DNA of 64,000 nt. It comes from Reinekea marinisedimentorum (GTDB lineage Bacteria > Pseudomonadota > Gammaproteobacteria > Pseudomonadales > Natronospirillaceae). A program made the translations under genes and the position numbers. Under the pieces are notes generated by a model, which was not told the DNA's origin, searched no databases, and worked only from the letters and a program-made list of their open reading frames with translations. The stretch covers positions 186,001-250,000 of the forward strand of contig NZ_SLZR01000003.1 of the NCBI RefSeq assembly GCF_004341165.1, written 5' to 3'. Positions within the stretch are counted from its first letter, which is position 1; each line of letters begins with the position of its first letter. Below are positions 1 through 7,886 of the stretch, in pieces.

Positions 1-255
1 AAACAGTTGACCGGCATGTTCCTCAACAAAATACAGGTTTTCAGTGCCATACATTGGCAGGGCATTCAGTTGCTTCTCGATGGACTTTTCCTGCTCAGGC
101 TGCTGACCGGTCAGCAGCCAGCTGATGCCGGACTCAAAGAAGACTACCCGGTGCTCAATCTCAAAAAGTCCCAGACTCATCAGGGCCTCAATCGATTCAA
201 GGTGTGAACGTCCGAGATAACTGGGGCTCTTAACAATAATCAGGTTAAAACTCAT
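1..255 (-). CDS. tusC: TusC/DsrF-like sulfur relay protein, partial
   Basis: An open frame runs leftward from an ATG at 255 to the window edge, giving 85 N-terminal residues beginning MSFNLIIVKSPSYLGRSHLE. The small hydrophobic N-terminal strand and the following EALMSLGLFE helix fit the DsrE/DsrF fold of TusC. In the family TusC joins TusB and TusD in a complex that passes persulfide sulfur from TusA to TusE for 2-thiouridine synthesis in tRNA. It starts 9 nt after the tusD stop, so the two are an operon; tusB is expected beyond the edge. The C-terminus is not in the window. Assigned mostly from context and fold. Confidence 0.8.
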   Translation of the reverse strand, partial: MSFNLIIVKSPSYLGRSHLESIEALMSLGLFEIEHRVVFFESGISWLLTGQQPEQEKSIEKQLNALPMYGTENLYFVEEHAGQLF

Positions 256-264
256 CAGTCTCAG

Positions 265-651
265 CTACTTGAAGGTTATGATTCTATCGGCATCGACAAA
301 GCCAGATGCCCATTGGCCCAGCCCAGTCAGTTCAAAACAGCGATCGGCGGTCGCCATTGGCTGTTCATAGCGTTGGGCTTCGGTTTCATCCATTACACCG
401 CGGTTGGTTGCCGCGGCAATGCATAAAAACAGCGGGATGTTATTTGCAGCCAGGCCTTGCCAGCCGGCGAGCAGATCCAATTCATCGCTGGAGGGGCTTT
501 GCGCAGACAAGCCGGTATAGACCGCATCAAAATAAAAAAAACAGCGCACCACGATGTGGTTTCTGTTTAGGCAGAGCTGTGCAAATTGCAGTGCCTCTCT
601 GGCGGCGTTGCTGCCCAGCGGTGAACCGTAGACATTGAGCTGATATTTCAT
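265..651 (-). CDS. tusD: TusD/DsrE-like sulfurtransferase subunit
   Basis: A 128-residue protein, the usual TusD length. It has an N-terminal strand followed by AAREALQFAQLCL and the segment VRCFFYFDAVYTGLS, typical of DsrE-family sulfurtransferases. A cysteine in IPLFLCIAAATNRG (about residue 77) is the probable persulfide carrier, as in TusD Cys78. Role known for the family: the TusBCD complex accepts sulfur from TusA in the cytoplasm and hands it to TusE/MnmA for tRNA s2U34 modification. It is the first gene of tusDC and is separated from yccA by a strong terminator, so it has its own promoter in the short gap or depends on readthrough. Confidence 0.88.
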   Translation of the reverse strand: MKYQLNVYGSPLGSNAAREALQFAQLCLNRNHIVVRCFFYFDAVYTGLSAQSPSSDELDLLAGWQGLAANNIPLFLCIAAATNRGVMDETEAQRYEQPMATADRCFELTGLGQWASGFVDADRIITFK

Positions 652-702
652 AAGGCCTAAAAGGTTAAAGTGAATAGTGCAAGTAGATCATACAGTTGAA
701 AA

Positions 703-725
703 AAAAGCCGCATAAAGCGGCTTCT
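703..725 (-). terminator. Intrinsic terminator of the yccA-like gene
   Basis: GCCGC and GCGGC arms (707-711 and 717-721) enclose a 5-nt loop. Flanking A/T pairs extend the stem, and the minus strand then runs into eight T residues. It lies directly after the 744 stop codon, so it ends the yccA transcript before tusD. Confidence 0.9.
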
Positions 726-743
726 TCATAACCCGTTAGCTGA

Positions 744-1415
744 TCAGTCGTTGCCGGTTAAAGCAGCAACCAGGCTCAACAGATGGATAAACAGGTTGTA
801 GATATCCATATACAGGTTGGTTGTAGCGCGAATATAGTTGGTCTCGCCACCATTTACGATACGGCTGGTATCGAACAGAATCATCAGCGACATGATCAGT
901 ACGACGGCTGCTGAAATTGCAATGCTCAGAGCAGGAATGCTCAGGAAAATGTTTGCAATAATCGCCGCCACAATCACGACCATACCCACCATCAGGAAGC
1001 CCATCAGGAAACTGAAGTCTTTCTTAGTGGCCAGTGCGTAAAAAGACAGCGCAAAGGTCACAATGGCGGTACCACCCAGTGCCTGAGCAACAATAGCGGG
1101 GCCGGAAGGCATCGCCAGGTAGTAAGTAAGCATTGGGCCAAGGCTGGCACCCAGCAAGCCGGTGAACACGAATGTCCAGACAATCCCCATGCTGGATTCA
1201 TAAGTGCGTGGTAACACGAACCAAATAATACCTATGGCAGAAAACATCATGATCATGGAGACCATAGGCGAAATGCCAACGGCCATAGCAACAAGAGCTG
1301 TTACGGCACTGAATACCAATGTCATGGATAGCAACATGTAAGTATTCTTAAGAACTTTATTCGTTGCTAATGTCGATTGACGACCGACACTCGCAATCTG
1401 ATCGTACTGGGCCAT
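744..1415 (-). CDS. yccA: Bax inhibitor-1/YccA family inner-membrane protein
   Basis: A 223-residue protein with about seven hydrophobic segments after a short polar N-terminus, and the ending MDIYNLFIHLLSLVAALTGND. The MDIYNLFL-type C-terminal helix is a hallmark of the BI-1/YccA (UPF0005) family. E. coli YccA binds the FtsH protease and protects SecY when translocation jams. The start ATG at 1415 has a strong ribosome site, GGAGGTGG, 5 nt upstream. Next to tusDC here; E. coli yccA is likewise beside a tus gene (tusE). Transcribed alone: a divergent promoter region precedes it and a terminator follows it. Family clear; the FtsH link is inferred from homology. Confidence 0.9.
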   Translation of the reverse strand: MAQYDQIASVGRQSTLATNKVLKNTYMLLSMTLVFSAVTALVAMAVGISPMVSMIMMFSAIGIIWFVLPRTYESSMGIVWTFVFTGLLGASLGPMLTYYLAMPSGPAIVAQALGGTAIVTFALSFYALATKKDFSFLMGFLMVGMVVIVAAIIANIFLSIPALSIAISAAVVLIMSLMILFDTSRIVNGGETNYIRATTNLYMDIYNLFIHLLSLVAALTGND

Positions 1416-1634
1416 TTAAGCCACCTCCGGTTGATGTGTACGTTGTAATGCCTTAATTATGTGGGTAATCACCGTCAAATCAAGGTTTAGCAACTTAGTT
1501 TTACGATAAGAACGTTTTATTACAAGCCCCCGCTCTCATTAAAAAGTAGTAACTCGGGGTTTGACTATTCATACGTTTGAAAATTCGGTACGGATCCATC
1601 CTGTGCAATCTAACTCTTTGATCTTGTTAATTAA

Positions 1635-1663
1635 TTGCTGCAATTAGATTTAATTACAATTAT
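1635..1663 (+). promoter_or_regulatory. Candidate psrA promoter
   Basis: TTGCTG (1635-1640), a 17-nt spacer, then AATTAT (1658-1663). The match to the sigma-70 consensus is modest, 3/6 and 4/6, but the PsrA-type palindrome sits about 12 nt downstream of the -10, where it would block initiation. Confidence 0.4.
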
Positions 1664-1674
1664 CCTCAAATTTA

Positions 1675-1686
1675 AAACGATCGTTT
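1675..1686. promoter_or_regulatory. PsrA-type operator AAAC-N4-GTTT in front of psrA
   Basis: A perfect 12-bp palindrome, AAACGATCGTTT, 18 nt before the psrA start codon. It fits the published Pseudomonas PsrA motif of AAAC and GTTT half-sites 2-4 nt apart. Autorepression by PsrA is known in Pseudomonas, so this is the expected autoregulatory site. The same half-sites with the same spacing occur in the etf divergent promoter at 57875. Confidence 0.75.
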
Positions 1687-1704
1687 GGATTATCAGGAGT
1701 CACC

Positions 1705-2346
1705 ATGAGCCAGCCCGATACAGTGACAAGAATTCTTGACGCAGCGGAAGAGTTGTTTGCCGAAAAAGGCTTTTCGGAAACTTCGCTGCGCATGATCACG
1801 ACTAAAGCAAAGGTGAATTTAGCCGCTGTTAATTACCACTTTGGCTCCAAGAAAGAGCTGGTTCAGGCGGTTTTTGGCCGCTTTTTAACGCCGTTCACAC
1901 ACAAACTGGATAAAGAACTGGATAAACTTTCGGAGCTGAAGGCCGAGCCGAATTTCAATGATGTGTTGGGTGTACTGGTTAAAACCATGCTGGTTGGCGT
2001 AGAACCCGGTGTTCGCGATAAAAAGCTTTCCGTCTTTATGCGCTTGCTGGGCCTGGCTTATACGCAGGCTCAGGCGCACCTGCGCCGGTTTCTGTTTGCA
2101 AACTATGCCGTCACTTACCGGCGTTTTATTAACTACCTGAAGCAGGCGCACCCGGATTTATCTTCCAGGGAAATTTTCTGGCGCATTCATTTCGCCATTG
2201 GCTCGGTTGTATTTACCATGTCGAGCTTCGAAGTACTCAGAAATATGGCCATTGAAGATACCGGAGTTGACTCCAGCATTGAGGACGTAATGGGTCTGCT
2301 TATGCCATTTTTGAGCGCCGCGCTGGAGCAGGAATCGCCGGCTTAG
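1705..2346 (+). CDS. psrA: PsrA, fatty-acid responsive TetR-family regulator
   Basis: A 213-residue TetR-family protein. Residues 1-50 form the helix-turn-helix, with ILDAAEELFAEKGFSETSLR and NLAAVNYHFGSKKELVQAVF closely matching Pseudomonas PsrA. The ligand domain also follows it (SVFMRLLGLAYTQAQ and EIFWRIHFAIGSVVFTMS). In Pseudomonas, PsrA releases DNA on binding long-chain fatty acids and controls beta-oxidation, electron-transfer flavoproteins and rpoS. The ATG follows AGGAG at good spacing. A perfect AAAC-N4-GTTT palindrome lies just upstream, and another sits between etfBA and the ETF-QO gene in this window. I am confident in the orthology; the regulon here is inferred from the boxes. 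Confidence 0.9.
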   Translation: MSQPDTVTRILDAAEELFAEKGFSETSLRMITTKAKVNLAAVNYHFGSKKELVQAVFGRFLTPFTHKLDKELDKLSELKAEPNFNDVLGVLVKTMLVGVEPGVRDKKLSVFMRLLGLAYTQAQAHLRRFLFANYAVTYRRFINYLKQAHPDLSSREIFWRIHFAIGSVVFTMSSFEVLRNMAIEDTGVDSSIEDVMGLLMPFLSAALEQESPA

Positions 2347-2397
2347 TATTAATTTCCATAAGAAATGTGACTTTCAGCGCTCTAATTTATAGCGGAC

Positions 2398-2405
2398 AAA
2401 CGTTT
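2398..2405. promoter_or_regulatory. AAACGTTT palindrome upstream of the phospholipase D gene
   Basis: AAACGTTT within CAAACGTTTAC overlaps a possible -35 (TTTACA, 2403-2408). It consists of PsrA-like half-sites with no spacer, outside the 2-4 nt usually reported, so PsrA binding is uncertain. Confidence 0.3.
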
Positions 2406-2451
2406 ACACTAGCGTGCTGTTTCACTTAATAATCATTGGTATCTTAACGAC

Positions 2452-4002
2452 ATGATGAGGTTTAAAAACCTTACTTCTCAATTAATCCCTGTTTATCTGA
2501 TGCTGGTACTCTCCAGCTGTAGTGTGCTCCCAATAAATGAGGAGCCGCTGAAGCTTGCTGCATCAGATCAGAAAACAGAGACAACATTAAGCCGTGCGCT
2601 TGCTGGTGTGGTCGAGGAAAACCAAGGCAACTCCGGCCATCATTTGCTGCTGAATGCGCCCAATTCACTTTCCGAACGACTGTGGCTGGCCGATTTGGCC
2701 GAGAATACCCTGGATGTTCAGTACTTCCTCTGGAACAGCGATACATCCGGCAAGCTTTTCCTGCAAAGCCTGCTGGCAGCGGCTGAGCGCGGGGTTAAAG
2801 TACGCATTCTGATCGATGGCTTCAGCATTGCCGACAGAAACGACGAGTTAGCCTTAATTCAGACGGTGCCTAACGTTGAGGTGCGCGTTTATAACCCCTT
2901 TGTTGCTAAGACTGGCTTCGGCAGATTGGTGAGCTTTGCCATTTACTTTGAGCGGCTCAATCAACGTATGCACAATAAATCACTGATTGCAGACGGCACC
3001 TTGGCTATTGTCGGTGGCAGAAATATTGGTGATCACTACTTCGGTTACAGCGATGAAATGAATTTTTACGATGCCGATATTCTCAGTGTTGGACCTGTTG
3101 TCGAGGAGGTAACCGCAAGCTTTGAAGACTACTGGAACAGCCCGTGGGCTATATCGGTCAGTCAGCTCAACCCGGGTAAACAGTTGGCGGAGAACTCGTT
3201 CCCGCTTAAAGAGTTTTTATCGGAGGGCTTCAGTACCGAGCTGAACCAGCCGTACCAGTTTACTCAGCTTGAAAAAGACGCCCATCTGCAAATGCTGAAA
3301 GACGCCTTTATCTGGGCACCTTCTGAGTTTATAGCAGATACGCCTGCCGGTTATCAGCGTTTCGGCAATAACGATGAGCTAAAGCAGGTCGCCCGAAAGC
3401 TGGGAAGCATGATTCGGGAGGCGGAAGAAGAAATTATTATTGAGTCAGCCTATTTCGTCATGGATGAGCAGGATCTACAAGACCTCAAAGAAATCATCAG
3501 TAATGGGGTTGAAGTCAGTGTCCTGACCAACTCACTGGCTTCAAACAACCTGATTATCAATCATGCAAGCTATGCGCTGTTCCGTGATCAGATGCTGGAT
3601 ACCGGGATGAATCTGTTTGAGATGCGGCCTGAATTCTCTGTTTGCACTGAGCTTGGCTGCACCACCAATGATAAAAACGCACTGCACGCTAAGACGGCCA
3701 TTTTTGACAATGAAACGGTTTATGTCGGCTCCATGAACTTTAACCTGCGCTCGGCTTTCATTAATACCGAATCGGGAATGATCATTCACAGCCCTGAACT
3801 GGCTTTTCAGCTCAGGCAGGATGTTGGCCGCAAGATGAACCTGAACCACTGTTGGCAGGTAGCCAAGCTGGATGACGAAATCTTCTGGGTGGGTATGAAA
3901 GACGGGAATCTTGAAGTCACGAAAGAAGAGCCGCAGAGCAACTGGCTGAAACGTTTTGAAGTAGACCTGATTACCAAGCTTCCGGGTACGGCTTACTATT
4001 AA
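2452..4002 (+). CDS. Phospholipase D-family lipoprotein, cardiolipin synthase ClsC-like
   Basis: A 516-residue protein. The N-terminal signal ends in the lipobox LSSC with Cys23 as the lipid-modified residue. Two HKD phosphodiesterase motifs are present: HNKSLIADG at 174-182 with downstream GGRN, and HAKTAIFDN at 412-420 with GSMNFN. The lipoprotein signal, length and motif spacing resemble E. coli ClsC (YmdC), which makes cardiolipin from phosphatidylglycerol and phosphatidylethanolamine, but another phosphatidyl transfer is possible. Two ATGs in tandem open the frame and no strong ribosome site is visible. It follows psrA by about 100 nt with its own possible promoter. No ymdB-like partner is adjacent. 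Confidence 0.85.
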   Translation: MMRFKNLTSQLIPVYLMLVLSSCSVLPINEEPLKLAASDQKTETTLSRALAGVVEENQGNSGHHLLLNAPNSLSERLWLADLAENTLDVQYFLWNSDTSGKLFLQSLLAAAERGVKVRILIDGFSIADRNDELALIQTVPNVEVRVYNPFVAKTGFGRLVSFAIYFERLNQRMHNKSLIADGTLAIVGGRNIGDHYFGYSDEMNFYDADILSVGPVVEEVTASFEDYWNSPWAISVSQLNPGKQLAENSFPLKEFLSEGFSTELNQPYQFTQLEKDAHLQMLKDAFIWAPSEFIADTPAGYQRFGNNDELKQVARKLGSMIREAEEEIIIESAYFVMDEQDLQDLKEIISNGVEVSVLTNSLASNNLIINHASYALFRDQMLDTGMNLFEMRPEFSVCTELGCTTNDKNALHAKTAIFDNETVYVGSMNFNLRSAFINTESGMIIHSPELAFQLRQDVGRKMNLNHCWQVAKLDDEIFWVGMKDGNLEVTKEEPQSNWLKRFEVDLITKLPGTAYY

Positions 4003-4086
4003 AACCTCCGGTTCTATAAGCGAACATCTGAGCTGGTAAGCAATCAGCCAGCTGAAACAATAACTGAGGGCAGGCGAGCAGAATGC

Positions 4087-4845
4087 TCAGCCTGTCTCCC
4101 GCAGCTTCATACCTTCCATTTGCGAAACCCTGATGTCGGTTGAGCAGTCGATCAGCGTATCTATCAGTGACTCGTCATAAGCCTCGGTGGCACTGAGGTT
4201 AATCATCGATTTAGTCTGTCGCAAAGACAGATTGCTGTGTCGCAGAATTCGCTGAATGTTCAGTTCAGTAACCAGCTCCAGCTCCTCTTTAGGCACCAGC
4301 TTATGAATTAAACCGAGCTGAAGCGCAGTATGACTGGTGATTTTTTCACCGCTCAGCGCATAGTACCGGGCTGCGCGCTCACCGATAGCCTTAACTAGAT
4401 AAGGGCTTTGCAGCGCGGGTACCTGGCCGTACTCCATTTCCATAATGGTAAAGCTGCTGGATTCACATGCCAGCACAATGTCACAACAGCAGATAAGACC
4501 CACCGCGGCGGCATTGGCTTCACCGCGCACCGTCGCCAGAGTAGGGATAGGCATCTGATAAAGGGTATGAAACAGCCTTGAGAGCTGTTCGGAATCGTTC
4601 TGATGCTCAGCCCTGCCGGCATCAAGTCGTTGCTGGTGCCAGCTGGAATCCAGGCCGCGGCAAAAGTCGTCGCCTTCAGCGGTTATGCAGATGAGCTTTA
4701 AGTCTTCGTCCTGTTTGAATTCATCGAAAGCGGTTATCAGTGCACAAACCATTTCATCGTCGTATGCATTGCCGGTTTCAGGTCGATTCAGCGTGACACG
4801 CACCATACTGGCGTGGGGGTAATCTATAAGGATTGTTTCCTTCAT
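4087..4845 (-). CDS. Enoyl-CoA hydratase/isomerase family protein
   Basis: A 252-residue crotonase-fold protein. It begins with strands and VTLNRPETGNAYDDEMV, then DDFCRGLD, and the oxyanion-hole region around VRGEANAAAVGLICCCDIVLA, followed by a typical trimerisation C-terminus. Members hydrate, isomerise or cleave acyl-CoA thioesters. The family's second catalytic glutamate region is not clearly conserved here (EMEYGQVPALQSPYL), so the exact reaction cannot be assigned. It stands alone, convergent with the phospholipase D gene and downstream of rapA past a structured gap. No PsrA-type box is seen in its upstream region. Confidence 0.8.
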   Translation of the reverse strand: MKETILIDYPHASMVRVTLNRPETGNAYDDEMVCALITAFDEFKQDEDLKLICITAEGDDFCRGLDSSWHQQRLDAGRAEHQNDSEQLSRLFHTLYQMPIPTLATVRGEANAAAVGLICCCDIVLACESSSFTIMEMEYGQVPALQSPYLVKAIGERAARYYALSGEKITSHTALQLGLIHKLVPKEELELVTELNIQRILRHSNLSLRQTKSMINLSATEAYDESLIDTLIDCSTDIRVSQMEGMKLRETG

Positions 4846-4882
4846 ATTATTTTTCTTCTAGTTTTTGTTTTATTTGAAGGTC

Positions 4883-4936
4883 GTTCTCAGTGCCTGACCC
4901 GCAATGGAAGCCCAATGCGGAATCATGCCTGAGAAC
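4883..4936. repeat. Nested inverted repeats between rapA and the enoyl-CoA hydratase gene
   Basis: Outer arms GTTCTCAG (4883-4890) and CTGAGAAC (4929-4936) enclose a second stem, CCGCA (4899-4903) with TGCGG (4916-4920), continued after one mismatch by TGG/CCA. On the minus strand this lies after the rapA stop and before the next gene. It lacks a following T run, so it may be a terminator of unusual form, an RNA processing site or a cruciform. Confidence 0.45.
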
Positions 4937-4999
4937 AAGGTAAACCAGTTTTTAAGCCATTGCCAGTAAAAAACCGGTCCTGATTTTATAAAGACTCTG

Positions 5000-7648
5000 T
5001 TAGATAGAGCCTGGAGGCGCACAAAGGATTAAACGGGCGCTGCTGGTTGCAAACTCACATTGAGCCATGGCCTCCGCTTCATCTTTAATTTGATCGCTCA
5101 GCGCAGCGACGTCTTCTTCCGTTACCAGTTTGTTAACCGTGGCCAGGTACTTCATACGTTCCAGACGGGCAACATTGTGTGCTGTCAGGGCATCCGCTGC
5201 CTCGGCAGCAACAGCGCTGAAGCGATCTTTGGCAAACTGCTGGCTTAATTCATACAGCGGTGAAATACGATCTTTGGCCTGACGGATCATCTTGCGGGCA
5301 ATCTTCACAGGCATAGATTTTACCTGCTGCTGCAGAGATTCTTCTTTCAGAATGTCGTTCAAATCCTTATTGCCGCCTTCGAGCACCAGTGTACGGAATA
5401 CCGACTCAGTGATGTGTGGCTTAATAGCATGAACATACAGCTGAGGAATGGTGACCGACCACTGAACCTCCATCAGCAGGCTGCCGGCAGGTACCTGCTC
5501 GGTTTCCAGCACAGCAATACTGGCCTGGCCCAGGTCGGTGCCTTCCAAAATGTCCAGCAAACCCTGAATAAACGGATGCTCCCATGAAAGGAACAGCGTG
5601 TCTTCGCGCGAGCTGGCAATTTTCCGGTCAAAGGTAACCACAGCGCCACCATCCGGAATACCGGGCAGGGTAGGGATCATCATGTTGCTGGAAGGAATCA
5701 GCTCAAAAACGCCCTCTGAAATCGATTCAAAATGCAGGTTCAGCAGGTTAGCCGCCATTTCAACAACCGGTAGGGGGTGGTTTTCCTCCAGGCTTTCAAT
5801 CGCGCTTTTAATTTCGTTTGCCTCAGGCTGACGACAGGAGTTGAGCTCCAGCAGCACGTCACGGCCACTTTCAAGCTGCACAGTCAATTCAGCCATTTCT
5901 GCTTTGATTTCGTCAGCCAGTTGCGTGCTGGCATCCTGGAACCACTGCTCGGCGTACTTTTCATGAATAGCGCCGGCGGCCGGTTGAATCTGGTTGATGC
6001 AATCCAGTGTATTGTTGTACCAGTTGAAGCGAGCCAGGTCGTCGGAGTTTTCGAGCAGGAACGCATGAATCTGAATGGTTTGAGTTTGGCCAATACGGTC
6101 CAAACGGCCGATGCGTTGCTCGAGCATATCCGGGTGACTCGGCAGGTCCCATAAGATCAGGTGATGGCAGAACTGGAAGTTACGACCTTCGCCGCCAATT
6201 TCCGAGCAGACCAGAATTTGAGCGCCGTCCTCATCATCAGCGAAGTGGGCAGCGGCGCGGTCTCGCTCAATCAGGTCGAGATCTTCATGGAAAATGCTGG
6301 CATCGATCGCATACTGGTGGCGAAGTTGAAAACCGAGGTCTTTAGCATCTTCTTTGGTGTGAGTAATCAGCAGAATCTTTTCACTGCTGTGTGCCTTCAA
6401 CCAGCTGGCCAAAGCCTTGATACGGCTTTCGTCTTCGGCAAAAACTTCAACATCGGTTTTGCGCTCGTGGAAGCCATCAACGCCTTTACGCGTATTACGG
6501 TAAACCACACGACCGGTGCCATGGCGATCAAGCAGTGCGGCCAATGCGGCATTGTGTTCCTGCGGCCAGGAAATGCCCAGAGTTTCGAGCTGCTTAGCCT
6601 GTTCGGCACTGACCGTGTTGGCATTAAGCGCAGTAGCCAGCTCGGTCAGTTCCGAGAAGGATTCTTCATCTTTTTTGTATTGTTCAAAATCCGAGAAGCG
6701 TCCGGCATCCAGCAGCTGTAAGCGGCCAAAGTGAGCTTCCAGGCCTAATTGCTCGGGCGTTGCGGTGAGCAGCAACAGGTGGTCGGTGCGGGCAGCAATA
6801 GTAGACCAGTGAGGCACTCCAGGGTTGTTGGCCGTTGGAAGGTGGTGCGCTTCATCCACAACCAGCATGTCCCAGTCGTGAGAATCAATTTCAAGCAGGG
6901 TATCCAGGCTTCTCAGCTGTTTGTGCGTTACCAGGTGTACCTGGCCGATGGCGAAGTCGTGTTCGGCGTTTTGGTACATTTCACAGAACAGAGAGAAACG
7001 ACGGATTAATTCAACCAGCCATTGAGCCTGCAAAGCCTCAGGTACGGCAATCAGAATGCGCTTAGCACGACCCTGCTGGGCCAGGCGGTTGATGATCAAA
7101 CCGGCCTCAATGGTTTTACCGAGGCCAACCTCATCGGCAAGCAGGGCGCGAACATGGGTATGCTCGGTTGCTTTAATGGCAACGTAAAGCTGATGGGGCA
7201 GCAGCGTAGAGCGGGTACCCAGCAGGCCGTTCATCTGCGCGTTCCAGATAGCCTGTGTGCCTTTGTTCAGTGCAGAGCGGAAAGAGAACCAATTAGGGTG
7301 GTCGGTCTGGCCGGTCAGCAAGCGCATTACCGGGTTATTGCGCTTAACGGTATCTGAAAGCTCGGTTTCAGGCACCATCTGGTCATCGGTAGTCTGATAA
7401 ATCAACAGCCCGTTGATTTCATGAACCTCCTGAACCTCCAGAGAACCCTGATCGCGATGCTCCAGCGTATCGCCCACTTCTAATACCAGGCGTGTCAGCG
7501 GCGCGTCACGCAGGGCGTACTGGCGCTCTGTATCGCATTCAGGGAAATACAGAGTAACCGCTCTGGCATCGGTGCTCTGAACCATGCCCAATCCCAGTTC
7601 CGGTTCACTATCGACCAACCAGCGTTGACCCTGAATAAACTCCGCCAT
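5000..7648 (-). CDS. rapA: RapA, RNA polymerase-recycling SWI/SNF ATPase
   Basis: An 882-residue Swi2/Snf2 protein, shorter than E. coli RapA (968). The N-terminal Tudor-like region contains GQRWLVDSEPELGLGMV, the ATPase has Walker A DEVGLGKT (172-179) and Walker B DEAH (265-268), and the helicase C lobe ends with EQRIGRLDRIGQTQTI. In E. coli RapA binds RNA polymerase and rescues post-termination complexes using ATP. The ATG at 7648 has TAGAGG 6 nt upstream. It is divergent from the M16C protease gene, sharing a 238-bp intergenic region. The shortfall in length appears to be in the C-terminal part. Assignment is secure. Confidence 0.95.
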   Translation of the reverse strand: MAEFIQGQRWLVDSEPELGLGMVQSTDARAVTLYFPECDTERQYALRDAPLTRLVLEVGDTLEHRDQGSLEVQEVHEINGLLIYQTTDDQMVPETELSDTVKRNNPVMRLLTGQTDHPNWFSFRSALNKGTQAIWNAQMNGLLGTRSTLLPHQLYVAIKATEHTHVRALLADEVGLGKTIEAGLIINRLAQQGRAKRILIAVPEALQAQWLVELIRRFSLFCEMYQNAEHDFAIGQVHLVTHKQLRSLDTLLEIDSHDWDMLVVDEAHHLPTANNPGVPHWSTIAARTDHLLLLTATPEQLGLEAHFGRLQLLDAGRFSDFEQYKKDEESFSELTELATALNANTVSAEQAKQLETLGISWPQEHNAALAALLDRHGTGRVVYRNTRKGVDGFHERKTDVEVFAEDESRIKALASWLKAHSSEKILLITHTKEDAKDLGFQLRHQYAIDASIFHEDLDLIERDRAAAHFADDEDGAQILVCSEIGGEGRNFQFCHHLILWDLPSHPDMLEQRIGRLDRIGQTQTIQIHAFLLENSDDLARFNWYNNTLDCINQIQPAAGAIHEKYAEQWFQDASTQLADEIKAEMAELTVQLESGRDVLLELNSCRQPEANEIKSAIESLEENHPLPVVEMAANLLNLHFESISEGVFELIPSSNMMIPTLPGIPDGGAVVTFDRKIASSREDTLFLSWEHPFIQGLLDILEGTDLGQASIAVLETEQVPAGSLLMEVQWSVTIPQLYVHAIKPHITESVFRTLVLEGGNKDLNDILKEESLQQQVKSMPVKIARKMIRQAKDRISPLYELSQQFAKDRFSAVAAEAADALTAHNVARLERMKYLATVNKLVTEEDVAALSDQIKDEAEAMAQCEFATSSARLILCAPPGSI

Positions 7649-7886
7649 AACAACCTCTAATTCATTTTTGGGGCGCGTATTCTACGTATTTCGAAACAGG
7701 ATGAAAGCAATCAGGGTCAGTTAACAAAGCTTGCATTGACGCCCCCAGCCGACCTAAGCTTGAAGATTCCTGTTTCCGGGCGAATTTGGCGGCGACTAAA
7801 GTACCGCTGCCATCGCCCTTTAAAACGATTAAAACTGCCTCACTATAATAATGCAATTTTAGTCGGTAATTTAGGATTGACGCTTA

